Source: Granulicella aggregans (GTDB taxonomy: Bacteria > Acidobacteriota > Terriglobia > Terriglobales > Acidobacteriaceae). Taken from it: 64,000 nt of DNA. The stretch is from assembly GCF_025685565.1 (NCBI RefSeq), contig NZ_JAGSYE010000005.1, forward strand, positions 1 to 64,000. The letters run 5' to 3'. Under the pieces are notes generated by a model, which was not told where the DNA came from, did no database searches, and saw only the letters and a program-made list of their open reading frames with translations. Made by a program: the position numbers and the translations under genes. The number at the start of each line of letters is the position of its first letter. Position 1 is the stretch's first letter. Shown piece by piece: positions 34,090 to 42,249 of the stretch.

Positions 34090-36225
34090 ATGAAGCGCTC
34101 ATGGCTCACTTATATCGCCCTCGCATTGATGATCGCCGCGCCGTTGCGTGCCCAAACCATCGGGCAAAACAAATCTGCAGGAGCCTCCGAGGTCTTCACG
34201 CTCGCGGTCCGCTCACAGCTTGTGGTCGAGGCTGTCACCGTCAAGGACAAGAACGGCAAGTCCGTGCAGGGCCTCACTGCGGGCGACTTTACCTTGACCG
34301 AGAATGGCGTGGAGCAGAAGATCCGCTTCTGCGAGCACCAGACCTTACCGGCAACGGCTGAACCACTGCCCGCGACGCCGGCAAAGGACGAGAGCATCAC
34401 CATCTACAAGCGCCTTGGGCGAACCCAGCTTGCTCCCGAACAGCCCGAGAGCCTTCGCTATAAAGATCGCCGCCTGCTCGCGCTCTACTTCGACATGAGC
34501 GCCATGCCGCCGGGCGATCAGCTCCGCGCTCTGGCCGCCGCGGAGAAGTTCGTCCGAACCCAGATGACCTCGGTCGACCTAGTCTCCATCTTGCGTTACC
34601 AGGGCGGATCGGTGGATGTATTGCAGGACTTTACGGCCGACCGTAACCGGCTGTTGAGCATCCTCGAGACGCTGGTGATCGGTGAGGGACAGGGCTCGGC
34701 CGACTCCATAGACGACGCCAGCAGTGCGGACACGGGTGCGGCCTTCGGCCAGGACGATAGCGAGTTCAACGTCTTCAATACAGATCGCCAGCTTGCCGCG
34801 CTGCAGACCGCGGCGCACATGCTTGGCGGCCTCAACGAAAAGAAGTCGCTGATCTACTTCGCAAGCGGCCTGCGGCTAAACGGCACGGACAACGAGGCCC
34901 AACTTCATGCGACGGTCGATGCGGCGATCCGCGCCGGCGTCTCCTTCTGGCCGATCGACGCGCGCGGCCTTGTCGCGTCCGCTCCGTTGGGTGACGCCAC
35001 GCAGGGCTCGCCTGGCAACGAGGGCATGTACTCCGGGACGGCGGCACAGGCCAACACCGCAAACTTCCAGCGCTCGCAGGACACCATATTCTCGCTAGCC
35101 GGCGACACCGGCGGCAAAGCGCTGCTCGACTACAACGACCTCACGCGCGGCATCGTCAATGCGCAGCAGTCCATTTCGGACTACTACATCCTCGGGTACT
35201 ACGCGACGAATACCACGCTCGACGGGCGTTTTCGCAAGATCAAGGTCACCGTCAACCAGCCAGCCGATGCGAAGCTCGAGTATCGACCGGGGTATTACGC
35301 GGGCAAGGAGTTCGGCAAGTTCAATTCCACGGAGAAAGAGCGCCAGCTTGAAGACGCTCTGATGCTCGAAGATCCTGTCACCGACCTCACCGTGGCGATG
35401 GAGATCAATTACTTCCAACTCAACCGGGCCGAATACTTCGTGCCCATCGTGGTGAAGATTCCCGGCCGCGAGTTGGCCCTTGCGAAGAAGGGTGGTGCCG
35501 AGCACACGCTGATCGACTTCGTTGGCGAGGTCAAGGACACCTACGGCAACAATACCGTCAGCAACGTCCGCGACAACGTGAACATCAAGCTCTCGGACGC
35601 CACCGCAGCCGAGCTTGCCAAGCGGCCAATCGAGTACGAATCTGGCTTTACCCTGCTGCCCGGCAAGTACACGATCAAGTTTCTAGCCCGCGACGACGAG
35701 ACGGGTCGCATCGGCACCTTCCAGACCAATTTCGTCATCCCGAATCTCAACAAGGAGATACAGTATGTGCCCATCAGCTCGGTCGTTCTCAGCGGCCAGC
35801 GTGTCGATCTAAAAGACTCTTTGTACGACGCTATGAAAGGCAAGGACGCGGCCAAGGCAGTGGCAGCGAACCCGCTCATCGCGAATGGCAGGGAGCTGGT
35901 ACCGAGCGTCACGCGTGTCTTCACGAAAGGGCGGGAGCTCTATGTTTACCTGCAAGCTTACGATGAAAGGATTGGCCAACCGGCGCCAGTATCGCAATCG
36001 TTTGTCGCTTACGTCAGCTTCTATCGGGACCACGTAAAGGTTTTCGAGACACAGCCGCTCGCGGTGACTCCGGTCGCGACGGGAAGGCTCGCCATAGCGC
36101 CGCTGGACTTCAACATTGGTGTCTCACAACTACAGGCTGGGAAGTACGACTGCCAGGTGACCATCCTCGATCCAGCCCACGGGAAGGCCACCTTCTGGCA
36201 GGCTTCGTTAGCGCTGTCGCAATAG
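34090..36225 (+). CDS. Large secreted VWFA-related protein, coupled to the TonB receptor
   Basis: 711 residues. A signal peptide (ALMIAAPLRAQT) precedes the family's beta domain (LVVEAVTVKDKNGKSVQGLT, then DFTLTENGVEQKI). The VWA-like region begins at LLALYFDMSAMPPGDQL, where the MIDAS is altered to DMSAM, so metal binding may be lost. YILGYYATNTTLDGRFRKIK and YRPGYYAGKEF follow, then about 300 residues of beta-rich C-terminal domain. The ATG follows the receptor stop codon directly. Pairing of this family with Oar-like receptors is an acidobacterial theme, but the job of the pair is unknown. Confidence 0.88.
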   Translation: MKRSWLTYIALALMIAAPLRAQTIGQNKSAGASEVFTLAVRSQLVVEAVTVKDKNGKSVQGLTAGDFTLTENGVEQKIRFCEHQTLPATAEPLPATPAKDESITIYKRLGRTQLAPEQPESLRYKDRRLLALYFDMSAMPPGDQLRALAAAEKFVRTQMTSVDLVSILRYQGGSVDVLQDFTADRNRLLSILETLVIGEGQGSADSIDDASSADTGAAFGQDDSEFNVFNTDRQLAALQTAAHMLGGLNEKKSLIYFASGLRLNGTDNEAQLHATVDAAIRAGVSFWPIDARGLVASAPLGDATQGSPGNEGMYSGTAAQANTANFQRSQDTIFSLAGDTGGKALLDYNDLTRGIVNAQQSISDYYILGYYATNTTLDGRFRKIKVTVNQPADAKLEYRPGYYAGKEFGKFNSTEKERQLEDALMLEDPVTDLTVAMEINYFQLNRAEYFVPIVVKIPGRELALAKKGGAEHTLIDFVGEVKDTYGNNTVSNVRDNVNIKLSDATAAELAKRPIEYESGFTLLPGKYTIKFLARDDETGRIGTFQTNFVIPNLNKEIQYVPISSVVLSGQRVDLKDSLYDAMKGKDAAKAVAANPLIANGRELVPSVTRVFTKGRELYVYLQAYDERIGQPAPVSQSFVAYVSFYRDHVKVFETQPLAVTPVATGRLAIAPLDFNIGVSQLQAGKYDCQVTILDPAHGKATFWQASLALSQ

Positions 36226-36405
36226 AACATGGCAATCGCAAAAGACCTTTGCAACCCCTAAATGCTGCGCTTTGTACCGGCAGTGCCAGCTTTGCACAGA
36301 CGTTCGTTTGCGCAATCGGAGAAGACTGCCCTTCCGGGTGCCCCGTCATCCGAAACGTTTGACACTGCGACGCGGCGGGACAGAAATTCCTTTCTCTCCT
36401 ATCCA

Positions 36406-37320
36406 TCAGTTTTCGGTGGGCTGCTCTACACGCTCGATCCACAACGTGCGAACTGGTCCCTTTGTTGATCTCACTTTTAAGCCAAGCTGGCTCTTGAAAG
36501 CCGAGAAGAGGGAGAAATCTGTAGAGCCTTCCTCAGAAGCACCGCCTGCCATCAATGAGCTGTCCATGGGGCCGTAGACCGTTCGCCACGGAACTGTGAA
36601 GGTTAGGTCAAAATCAAAGTTCCCTTTGAGATTCGTGGCGTTCACAAACGTGCGACCCAGCTGCGTAGTTAGCTTCTGATTTAGCCGATCGACGAGTTGA
36701 TCTATCGAAGCGCCCTGTCCTTTCATTTCAATGTGACCGGCGATGAAGTAGTAGGACACCCAATGCGCTCCCATTGGAGAACCGTCACCCCATGTCGCCC
36801 CATCCCCATATTGAGTACCTGCGATGGCCCGCTGTAGGCCAGGGACCTCGCTACTGAAGTCAATTTCATAGATTGGGAGCTGTTTTATGCTTGACCTGAC
36901 CGTGAGGCGGAATCGCTCCTTGAGCAGTGCTTGCAGCATGTGTTCCCGGCTCAGTCTCAGCCCTGCATCATCTAGGTTTTTCATCGACTCAGCTGCAGTT
37001 GAATCAGCCCGCGCTTCTACGGTGAACGGTTGCGAATCTATCCATTTAGGCGCGTTCTGGATCTGAACATCCTCTACTCCATACGCCTCGCGTATGAGTT
37101 CCTTAACGGTCACGTGGGATGCTTCGTAACTTGTATCCCTCCATTGCACACTTGCCATTCCACCCATACCTTCAGGTGAATCTGGATGCACCGAGACGAC
37201 CTCAAAGGTAAGCATGGTCGGATCAATACCAGTGCGAGCACCCTGCGCCCAAGTGAGAGATGCCAGCATGGTCATGACCAAGGGAGCTGCCGTGTAAAGC
37301 AAGCGTACTGTCTTAGACAT
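36406..37320 (-). CDS. Second TIGR03435-type secreted protein
   Basis: 304 residues with a signal peptide (LVMTMLASLTWAQG). The family domain fills the mature protein: LTFEVVSVHPDSPEGMGGM, TVKELIREAYGVEDVQIQ, LLKERFRLTVRSSIKQLPIY, FVNATNLKGNFDFDLTFTVP and the C-terminal TLWIERVEQPTEN. It lacks the N-terminal GTW domain of the copy at 29760. Convergent with the VWFA gene across a 180-bp gap in which I see nothing. Function unknown. Confidence 0.88.
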   Translation of the reverse strand: MSKTVRLLYTAAPLVMTMLASLTWAQGARTGIDPTMLTFEVVSVHPDSPEGMGGMASVQWRDTSYEASHVTVKELIREAYGVEDVQIQNAPKWIDSQPFTVEARADSTAAESMKNLDDAGLRLSREHMLQALLKERFRLTVRSSIKQLPIYEIDFSSEVPGLQRAIAGTQYGDGATWGDGSPMGAHWVSYYFIAGHIEMKGQGASIDQLVDRLNQKLTTQLGRTFVNATNLKGNFDFDLTFTVPWRTVYGPMDSSLMAGGASEEGSTDFSLFSAFKSQLGLKVRSTKGPVRTLWIERVEQPTEN

Positions 37321-37688
37321 GGGTTCCCCGCAAATCAGAATGCTGTTTTGACGAGGCAGCCGACGACTTGTTACGTCGCCTCAGAACTTGGTTACTTTAG
37401 CATGCACTTCTCATCGGTTTGCACCGCCTCAGATCGCTAGCGTTCGATCTTTGACGTTTGGTGTACTGCCCCCATTCACAGCCCTCCATAACTTTCGAAT
37501 CTTGCAGAGGGCAGGTTTGGTTCCTTGAAGGCAGCTGTCAGGTCTGCCCAGCGCGGGCTGCCCTGGAGATTCGAAGGCTCCTCGCTGATCTGGATGGATC
37601 ACAACACGGTCCGAGCTGCCCTCCACCTGAACGCTTCTAAACGGCCAGAGAGTCCTTAGAGCGAATCTGCAAAATAGTCGAGCGGATC
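37321..37688. other. 368-bp stretch without a recognised gene
   Basis: Short frames on both strands give no familiar family. It lies between the TIGR03435 gene start and the left end of the second IS6 element, and may include the remains of whatever that element interrupted. Confidence 0.4.
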
Positions 37689-38579
37689 GGTTCTGTTGCA
37701 ACCTTTCGGCATGGACGCAGGTGTGCGTGACATTCCTCTGGCCTTGCCGTCAAGCTGGGTGGAGTTCAAGTTGTTCCCCGATGAGGGCGACGACATCCGC
37801 GAGCGCACTGGCTCCGATGCCAAAAGCGCGTTCGACGATGCGTGCCTCACCGTGGATGTCTTGCGTGAGGTTGAAGATCGCCGCTTGGCCCTTGCGCAGC
37901 GCACGCATCACCTCAAACCCCCGGATGGTCGCATAGGCGGTCTTCAGCGTTTTGAAACCCCGCACGGGACTAATCAACTGCTTCAGCTTACCGTGATCGG
38001 CCTCGACAATATTGTTCAGATACTTGACCTTTCGATGCACTGTGTTCTCAGGACACTTACCTTCGGCCTTCAACTTTGAAATCGCGATACCGTAGGTCGG
38101 AGCTTTGTCCGTGTTGATGATATCCGGCAGCTCCCAAGCCTTCAATCCGCTCAGCGCCTTGCCGAGGAAGCGCTTCGCCGCTTTGGCGTTCCGCGTCGGC
38201 GAGAGATAGAAATCGATCGTGTTTCCTTGTTTGTCGAGCGCTCGGTACAGATAGGCCCATTTGCCGCGCACTTTCACGTAGGTCTCGTCGACCCGCCAAC
38301 TCGTCGAACGCGGGCGGCGCCATTGCCAGCGCAGCCGCTTTTCAATCTCCGGCGCGTACTTCTGAACCCAACGGTAGATCGTGGAATGGTCGACGCCCAC
38401 GCCCTGCTCTCCCATCATCTGCTCAAGATCACGGTAGCTGATCCCATACCGGCAGTACCAACGCACCGCCCAGAGGATGATCTCGCCTTCAAATTGACGC
38501 CACTTGAACTCTGACATGACCAGATCCCTCCGCGCTCAGCCCAATTTTTACCCCGCCTCCGCAAGTTTGCAACAGAGCC
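37689..38579 (-). mobile_element. IS6-family insertion sequence, copy 2 (891 bp)
   Basis: The left end GGTTCTGTTGCAA (37689-37701) and the right end TTTGCAACAGAGCC (38566-38579) form imperfect inverted repeats. They differ from copy 1 (GGCTCTGTTG here against GGCTCTGGTG there), so this is a different IS6 member. The flanking 8-mers AGCGGATC and GTCCACGG do not match, so there is no target duplication. The right end lies directly on a truncated dehydrogenase gene. Confidence 0.88.
37750..38517 (-). CDS. IS6-family DDE transposase, copy 2
   Basis: 255 residues, intact. N-terminal helix-turn-helix (ISYRDLEQMMGEQGVGVDHS), then the catalytic residues: aspartate in SWRVDETYVKVRGKWAYLY, aspartate in INTDKAPTYGIAI, glutamate in LNNIVEADHGKLKQLISPV. 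The C-terminal 40 residues after GFEVMRALRKGQAAIFNL are longer than in copy 1. It probably remains functional. Same orientation as copy 1 and about 14.5 kb from it; the two are too different to be a matched composite transposon. Confidence 0.93.
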   Translation of the reverse strand: MSEFKWRQFEGEIILWAVRWYCRYGISYRDLEQMMGEQGVGVDHSTIYRWVQKYAPEIEKRLRWQWRRPRSTSWRVDETYVKVRGKWAYLYRALDKQGNTIDFYLSPTRNAKAAKRFLGKALSGLKAWELPDIINTDKAPTYGIAISKLKAEGKCPENTVHRKVKYLNNIVEADHGKLKQLISPVRGFKTLKTAYATIRGFEVMRALRKGQAAIFNLTQDIHGEARIVERAFGIGASALADVVALIGEQLELHPA

Positions 38580-39062
38580 GTCCACGGCGAGAATCTCACC
38601 CGTTATAAAGGATGCCGAAGGTGAGGCGAGAAATACAGCGGAGCTAACAAGCTCCTGCACATCGCCAAATCTGCCCATGGGAGTCCGCGTCAGAAACTCG
38701 CGGCCTCGCTCGGTGCCGTCGAGCAGATGCGTGTTGATGTCGGTGCGAAAGACTCCCGGTGCGATCGCATTTACGGTAACGCCATGGCGAGACCACTCCA
38801 CCGCCAGCGACTTCGTGAGCGAGCCCACCGCCGCCTTGCTTGCACCATAGGCCGCAACCTCGAAGAAGCCGCGAAAGGTGGTCATGGAGCCGATGTTGAT
38901 GATGCGGCCATAGCCGCGCTCGGTCTTCTTCCTCTGCGCTGGAACTGCGTTCCGCACAGCCTCCCGCACCATGCGCCGATGCACGCCCAGCTTCCGCGCC
39001 ACACCAATCACGGACCCAACCCCAAACTCATACTCTCGACGAATCTGCTCGTATAGCTCCAC
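38415..39062 (-). pseudogene. In-frame chimera: IS21 IstA N-terminus joined to a truncated SDR dehydrogenase
   Basis: From a GTG at 39062, with GGAG 7 nt upstream, the frame first encodes an IS21-type IstA helix-turn-helix (ELYEQIRREYEFGVGSVIGV, ARKLGVHRRMVREAVRNAVP). Near 38918 it passes without frame loss into a short-chain dehydrogenase core: RIINIGSMTTFRGFFEV, the catalytic AAYGASKAAVG, VNAIAPGVFRTDIN and ITGEILAVDG. The SDR's N-terminal cofactor-binding GxxxGxG part is missing. At 38579 the second IS6 element cuts its last residues, and the frame runs on to 38415 inside that element. The dehydrogenase resembles gluconate/2-keto-deoxygluconate-type SDRs. Probably non-functional. Confidence 0.7.
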
Positions 39063-39141
39063 CTTGGCTCTCCGTCCCCCAACTCGCCCTCCGTCCCTCA
39101 ACTCGCGTGAGAAACAGGGTAGAGTCCGCTCTGCCCATAGG

Positions 39142-39173
39142 GTGGGCCAACTTAAACCGCCAGAGTGGGCCAA
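39142..39173. repeat. IS21-like terminal direct repeats
   Basis: GTGGGCCAA occurs at 39142-39150 and again at 39165-39173, about 80 bp upstream of the IstA-like start. IS21 elements carry such multiple terminal repeats, so this is the surviving outer end of the truncated IS21-type element. Confidence 0.55.
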
Positions 39174-39538
39174 ATCAGAATGCCAGAATCAGCTCCAGTT
39201 TTATGCTCGATACGTGCTGAAGTTTGTGACACTCCTGTGACACTTTTCCCGGTTTTCCGTCGACACAAGTCCGTATGGCACCGTATGATCTGACATGCTG
39301 TAACGGCTATGAAACCCTTGTCTGGAGCGGGTGAAACGCTTTATATAGCTCATTCGGAAGAGCTTCATCGTAATGGCAGAAGAGAATCCCCCACTCTCCG
39401 CCACTAACTCTTTCAAGAACATCCCAAGACATCCCGAAACGTATACAAAACCCACAGGTGCAGGGGTAGTGTTTATAGCGGCCGCCGCGTCCAACTGCCC
39501 TACTAACCTGGACGAGTGGCTTCCGCTACGTTTTGCCC
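39174..39538. other. Non-coding stretch with a possible tRNA-derived attachment-site scar
   Basis: No gene recognised. TGGAGCGGGTGAA at 39323-39335 is the reverse complement of TTCACCCGCTCCA, a sequence found at the 3' end of bacterial tRNA-Gly genes. The rest of a tRNA is not there. Integrases often use such 3' ends as attachment sites and leave a copy behind, so this may be an att remnant of a lost island. A 13-base match can also be chance. Confidence 0.3.
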
Positions 39539-41860
39539 TCAGGGCCGCTCGGGCCACTGATGTCTAGGATAGCGCCGCATCAATTCCTTGCGTACCTGCG
39601 GATAGAGGCGCTCCCAGAAGCCTTCGAGGTCGGTCGTGGTCTGAACCGCACGATGATTCGGCGCGAGCAAGTGAGCGACCAGAGGAGTCTTGTTCGGACC
39701 GATCTTCGGACTTTCCTTCATTCCAAAGAAGTCTTGCAGGCGTGATGAGATCCATGGTGGCCTCTCCCGCTCGTAGTGAATCTTCGTCTGCCGCCCACTC
39801 GGAAGCCGCACGCTCTGTGGGGCGAGATCGTTCAGCAGTCTCCCATCCACCTTTTGTTCCAGCAGAGCGATGAAGCCTTTCGCCGCGTCCTTCAGTTCGT
39901 TGAAGCTGTACAGTCCAAGGCTGACCTCGCGCAGTATCTGCGGAATATTCGGAGCGTCGAAGCCTGCGAACGCAACTCGCGCCAGGTGTTGATCGAGGAG
40001 TTCCTTCTCCACAAACTGCTCGATGCCCACCTCAAGAGCTCTTCGCGCAAGTAGATCGGCTGCGGCTTCAGCCGGCGCCGGACCATGCGACTCCTCAATT
40101 ACGAGCTTGTCGTAGAGCAGAGCATTTACCTGCTCCACGCGCTCGTTGGCGCGGTTCCAAACGACGGTCGAGCTCTCCTTCACCCGTTCGGGGAAGAGAT
40201 CGAGCAGCCACTCCGGCTCTATGCGCGCGGTCATACGGACCAGCGGCATCGGCTTCTCCTTGCGATCCTCTGCATCGATGGCGATCAGGAACTCATCGTG
40301 GTGTGACGCACCGGCAACTTCTGCCGAGACGCCGTTCGACAGCACAATCTGGCTGCCCGACCTTCTGCGCGCGACGCGGTCCGGGAAGCCCGCAAGTATG
40401 GAGAGCAGCAGGGAATCGTCATCATGGCTAGGCTTTCCCGATAGGCCTGCCGCTCGCAACAGTTGCTCTGTGTGCTGTCGCTCGCGAGGGCTGGGCGCGC
40501 GATCCAACGCTTCGAGCAGGTCACTCTTCTCGCTTCGCTCGCCAAGGCTGAGGATTGCGGCGACTCGGCATCCATCTTCGCCGACTCCTCGATCGACTGC
40601 CGCAACGACGATGCGTGAGAGTCTCGGAGTGAGAGGGAAGCGGCTCATGCGCTCCGCCATCTCATCCTTTGCTCCGATCTGATCGAGAAGGGACTTGGCG
40701 AGCACGACGGCCTCTACAGGCGGCGGGTCGAGCCAGTCCAGGTCGGAGATGGAGGCGATCTTCATTACGCGGAGGGTCAGCAAGAGTTGCGATAGATCGC
40801 TGCGCGCGATCTCGGGACTGTCCTGCTGTGGCCGTAGCAGGTAGTCCTCTTCGGGATAGAGCCGCAGCACCTCGCCCGCCGCGGTACGTCCGGCACGGCC
40901 CGCACGCTGGGTTGCGGAGGCCTTGCTGACCCGGCCTACCTGCAAAGTCGGAAGACCTGTCCAAGGAGAATAGGTTGCGATCCGCACAAGCCCACTGTCG
41001 ATAACGGCGGTGACTCCTTCGACCGTGACGGAACTCTCAGCCACATTGGTCGCGAGGATCAGCTTTCGTGCCGGGCCTGGCATAACTGCCTGGTCCTGTT
41101 CGGCGGGCGTGAGGTCGCCGTGGAGGGGGAGCATAAGCAATCCCGCACTTCGCGCCGCAGACTCGCACTCGCGCATGGTTTGACGTATCTCCGCAATGCC
41201 AGGCAGAAAGGCTAAGATGTGGCCGGAGTGCTTCTCTCTCAGCAGAAGCTCGACTGCCTTCCGCATCTGCACCTGCAGCGACTCCGGAGAGTAGGGCAGG
41301 TGCCGGATGGAGAGCGGAAACATGCGGCCTTCAGAACGCAGCACCGGACAATCGCCAAGGAAGCGGGCGATGGGCGCAGCGTCGAGCGTCGCTGACATCA
41401 CGATGATGCACAGCGCCGGCCGCGTCTCTTGAAGTCGCTTCAGCAGGGCGAGCGCGAGATCGCTGTCGAGATGACGTTCGTGGAACTCGTCGAGGATCAC
41501 CGCGTCCACGCCCTTCAGCGTCCGGTCGGTCATAAGCCGTCGCGTCAGGATGCCTTCTGTGACGAACCTGAGCCGGGTGCGGGGGCCGCTCTTTTCTTCG
41601 AAACGAACCTGGTAGCCGACAGTCTCACCGACCTCTTCGCCTAGCTCCCACGCGACACGGCGCGCGGAGAGCCGCGCTGCGATCCGGCGCGGTTCAAGGA
41701 CGATGACGCCGCCCTGCACCACATCGAGAACAGCAGGCGGAACACGCGTTGTCTTGCCCGCGCCGGGCGGAGCTTCGATGACGAGATTCGGCGTCCGGCG
41801 CAGAGACTCGATCATCTCCGGCAGAATCGCATCCACCGGAAGTACGGACTTGCGGCTCAC
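39539..41860 (-). CDS. hrpB: ATP-dependent helicase HrpB
   Basis: 773 residues, DEAH/RHA superfamily 2 helicase. Walker A is in VIEAPPGAGKTTRVP, motif II is VILDEFHERHLDSDLAL (DEFH), motif III is SATLDAAPIA, and motif VI is SATQRAGRAGRTAAGEVLRL. The C-terminal part has the HrpB-specific ending with PSGRQTKIHYERERPPW and LEGFWERLYPQVRKELMRRY, and PRHQWPERP closes the protein. The start is GTG. RNA- or DNA-unwinding ATPase of uncertain cellular role. It stands alone; the flanking genes are unrelated. Confidence 0.95.
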   Translation of the reverse strand: MSRKSVLPVDAILPEMIESLRRTPNLVIEAPPGAGKTTRVPPAVLDVVQGGVIVLEPRRIAARLSARRVAWELGEEVGETVGYQVRFEEKSGPRTRLRFVTEGILTRRLMTDRTLKGVDAVILDEFHERHLDSDLALALLKRLQETRPALCIIVMSATLDAAPIARFLGDCPVLRSEGRMFPLSIRHLPYSPESLQVQMRKAVELLLREKHSGHILAFLPGIAEIRQTMRECESAARSAGLLMLPLHGDLTPAEQDQAVMPGPARKLILATNVAESSVTVEGVTAVIDSGLVRIATYSPWTGLPTLQVGRVSKASATQRAGRAGRTAAGEVLRLYPEEDYLLRPQQDSPEIARSDLSQLLLTLRVMKIASISDLDWLDPPPVEAVVLAKSLLDQIGAKDEMAERMSRFPLTPRLSRIVVAAVDRGVGEDGCRVAAILSLGERSEKSDLLEALDRAPSPRERQHTEQLLRAAGLSGKPSHDDDSLLLSILAGFPDRVARRRSGSQIVLSNGVSAEVAGASHHDEFLIAIDAEDRKEKPMPLVRMTARIEPEWLLDLFPERVKESSTVVWNRANERVEQVNALLYDKLVIEESHGPAPAEAAADLLARRALEVGIEQFVEKELLDQHLARVAFAGFDAPNIPQILREVSLGLYSFNELKDAAKGFIALLEQKVDGRLLNDLAPQSVRLPSGRQTKIHYERERPPWISSRLQDFFGMKESPKIGPNKTPLVAHLLAPNHRAVQTTTDLEGFWERLYPQVRKELMRRYPRHQWPERP

Positions 41861-42249
41861 TGTCTTGATCGGAGCACGCCAGCTTCCGTCCCGTCAATCT
41901 GTACGAGCTAGCGGGGTTCCCGCGCAGGCTATGGGTATGGGCGTTCCTATGCGGTTATGGAACGGATCATTGGTCCGGCTCTTGGTTGAGGGTCCTGCTG
42001 AAACGGAGCGGCGAAGTTCTCTGATCCCATGACGCGTTTTTGTTGAAGACTTTGGTGTCGTCCCGATCGTGCCAGGGTGTTGAGATCGAGATGTCGACGC
42101 GGGCGAATAGGTATCCAAAGGCGGGACAGCGGGCGAATCCAGCGAATCTCCATCCCGGATGCCTTACGTGATGGGTTTATGCCACTATGTTTGTCATCGG
42201 TTTGGAAGCGGTAGCAGGCATTGGAGCCTTCAATCGACTCGGAGCGCAC
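41861..42249. other. 389-bp intergenic region, no gene recognised
   Basis: It separates the divergently transcribed HrpB and GH2 genes. A plus-strand frame around 41885-42010 is rich in Trp and Leu, but I do not recognise it and it lacks a supported start. GGAG lies 5 nt before the ATG at 42250. Confidence 0.4.

Noticed and set aside
23160..38579. The two IS6 copies as ends of one composite transposon carrying the VWFA-TonB cluster
   Set aside because: Inverted repeats and transposases differ clearly, and neither has a matching target duplication; they are separate insertions.
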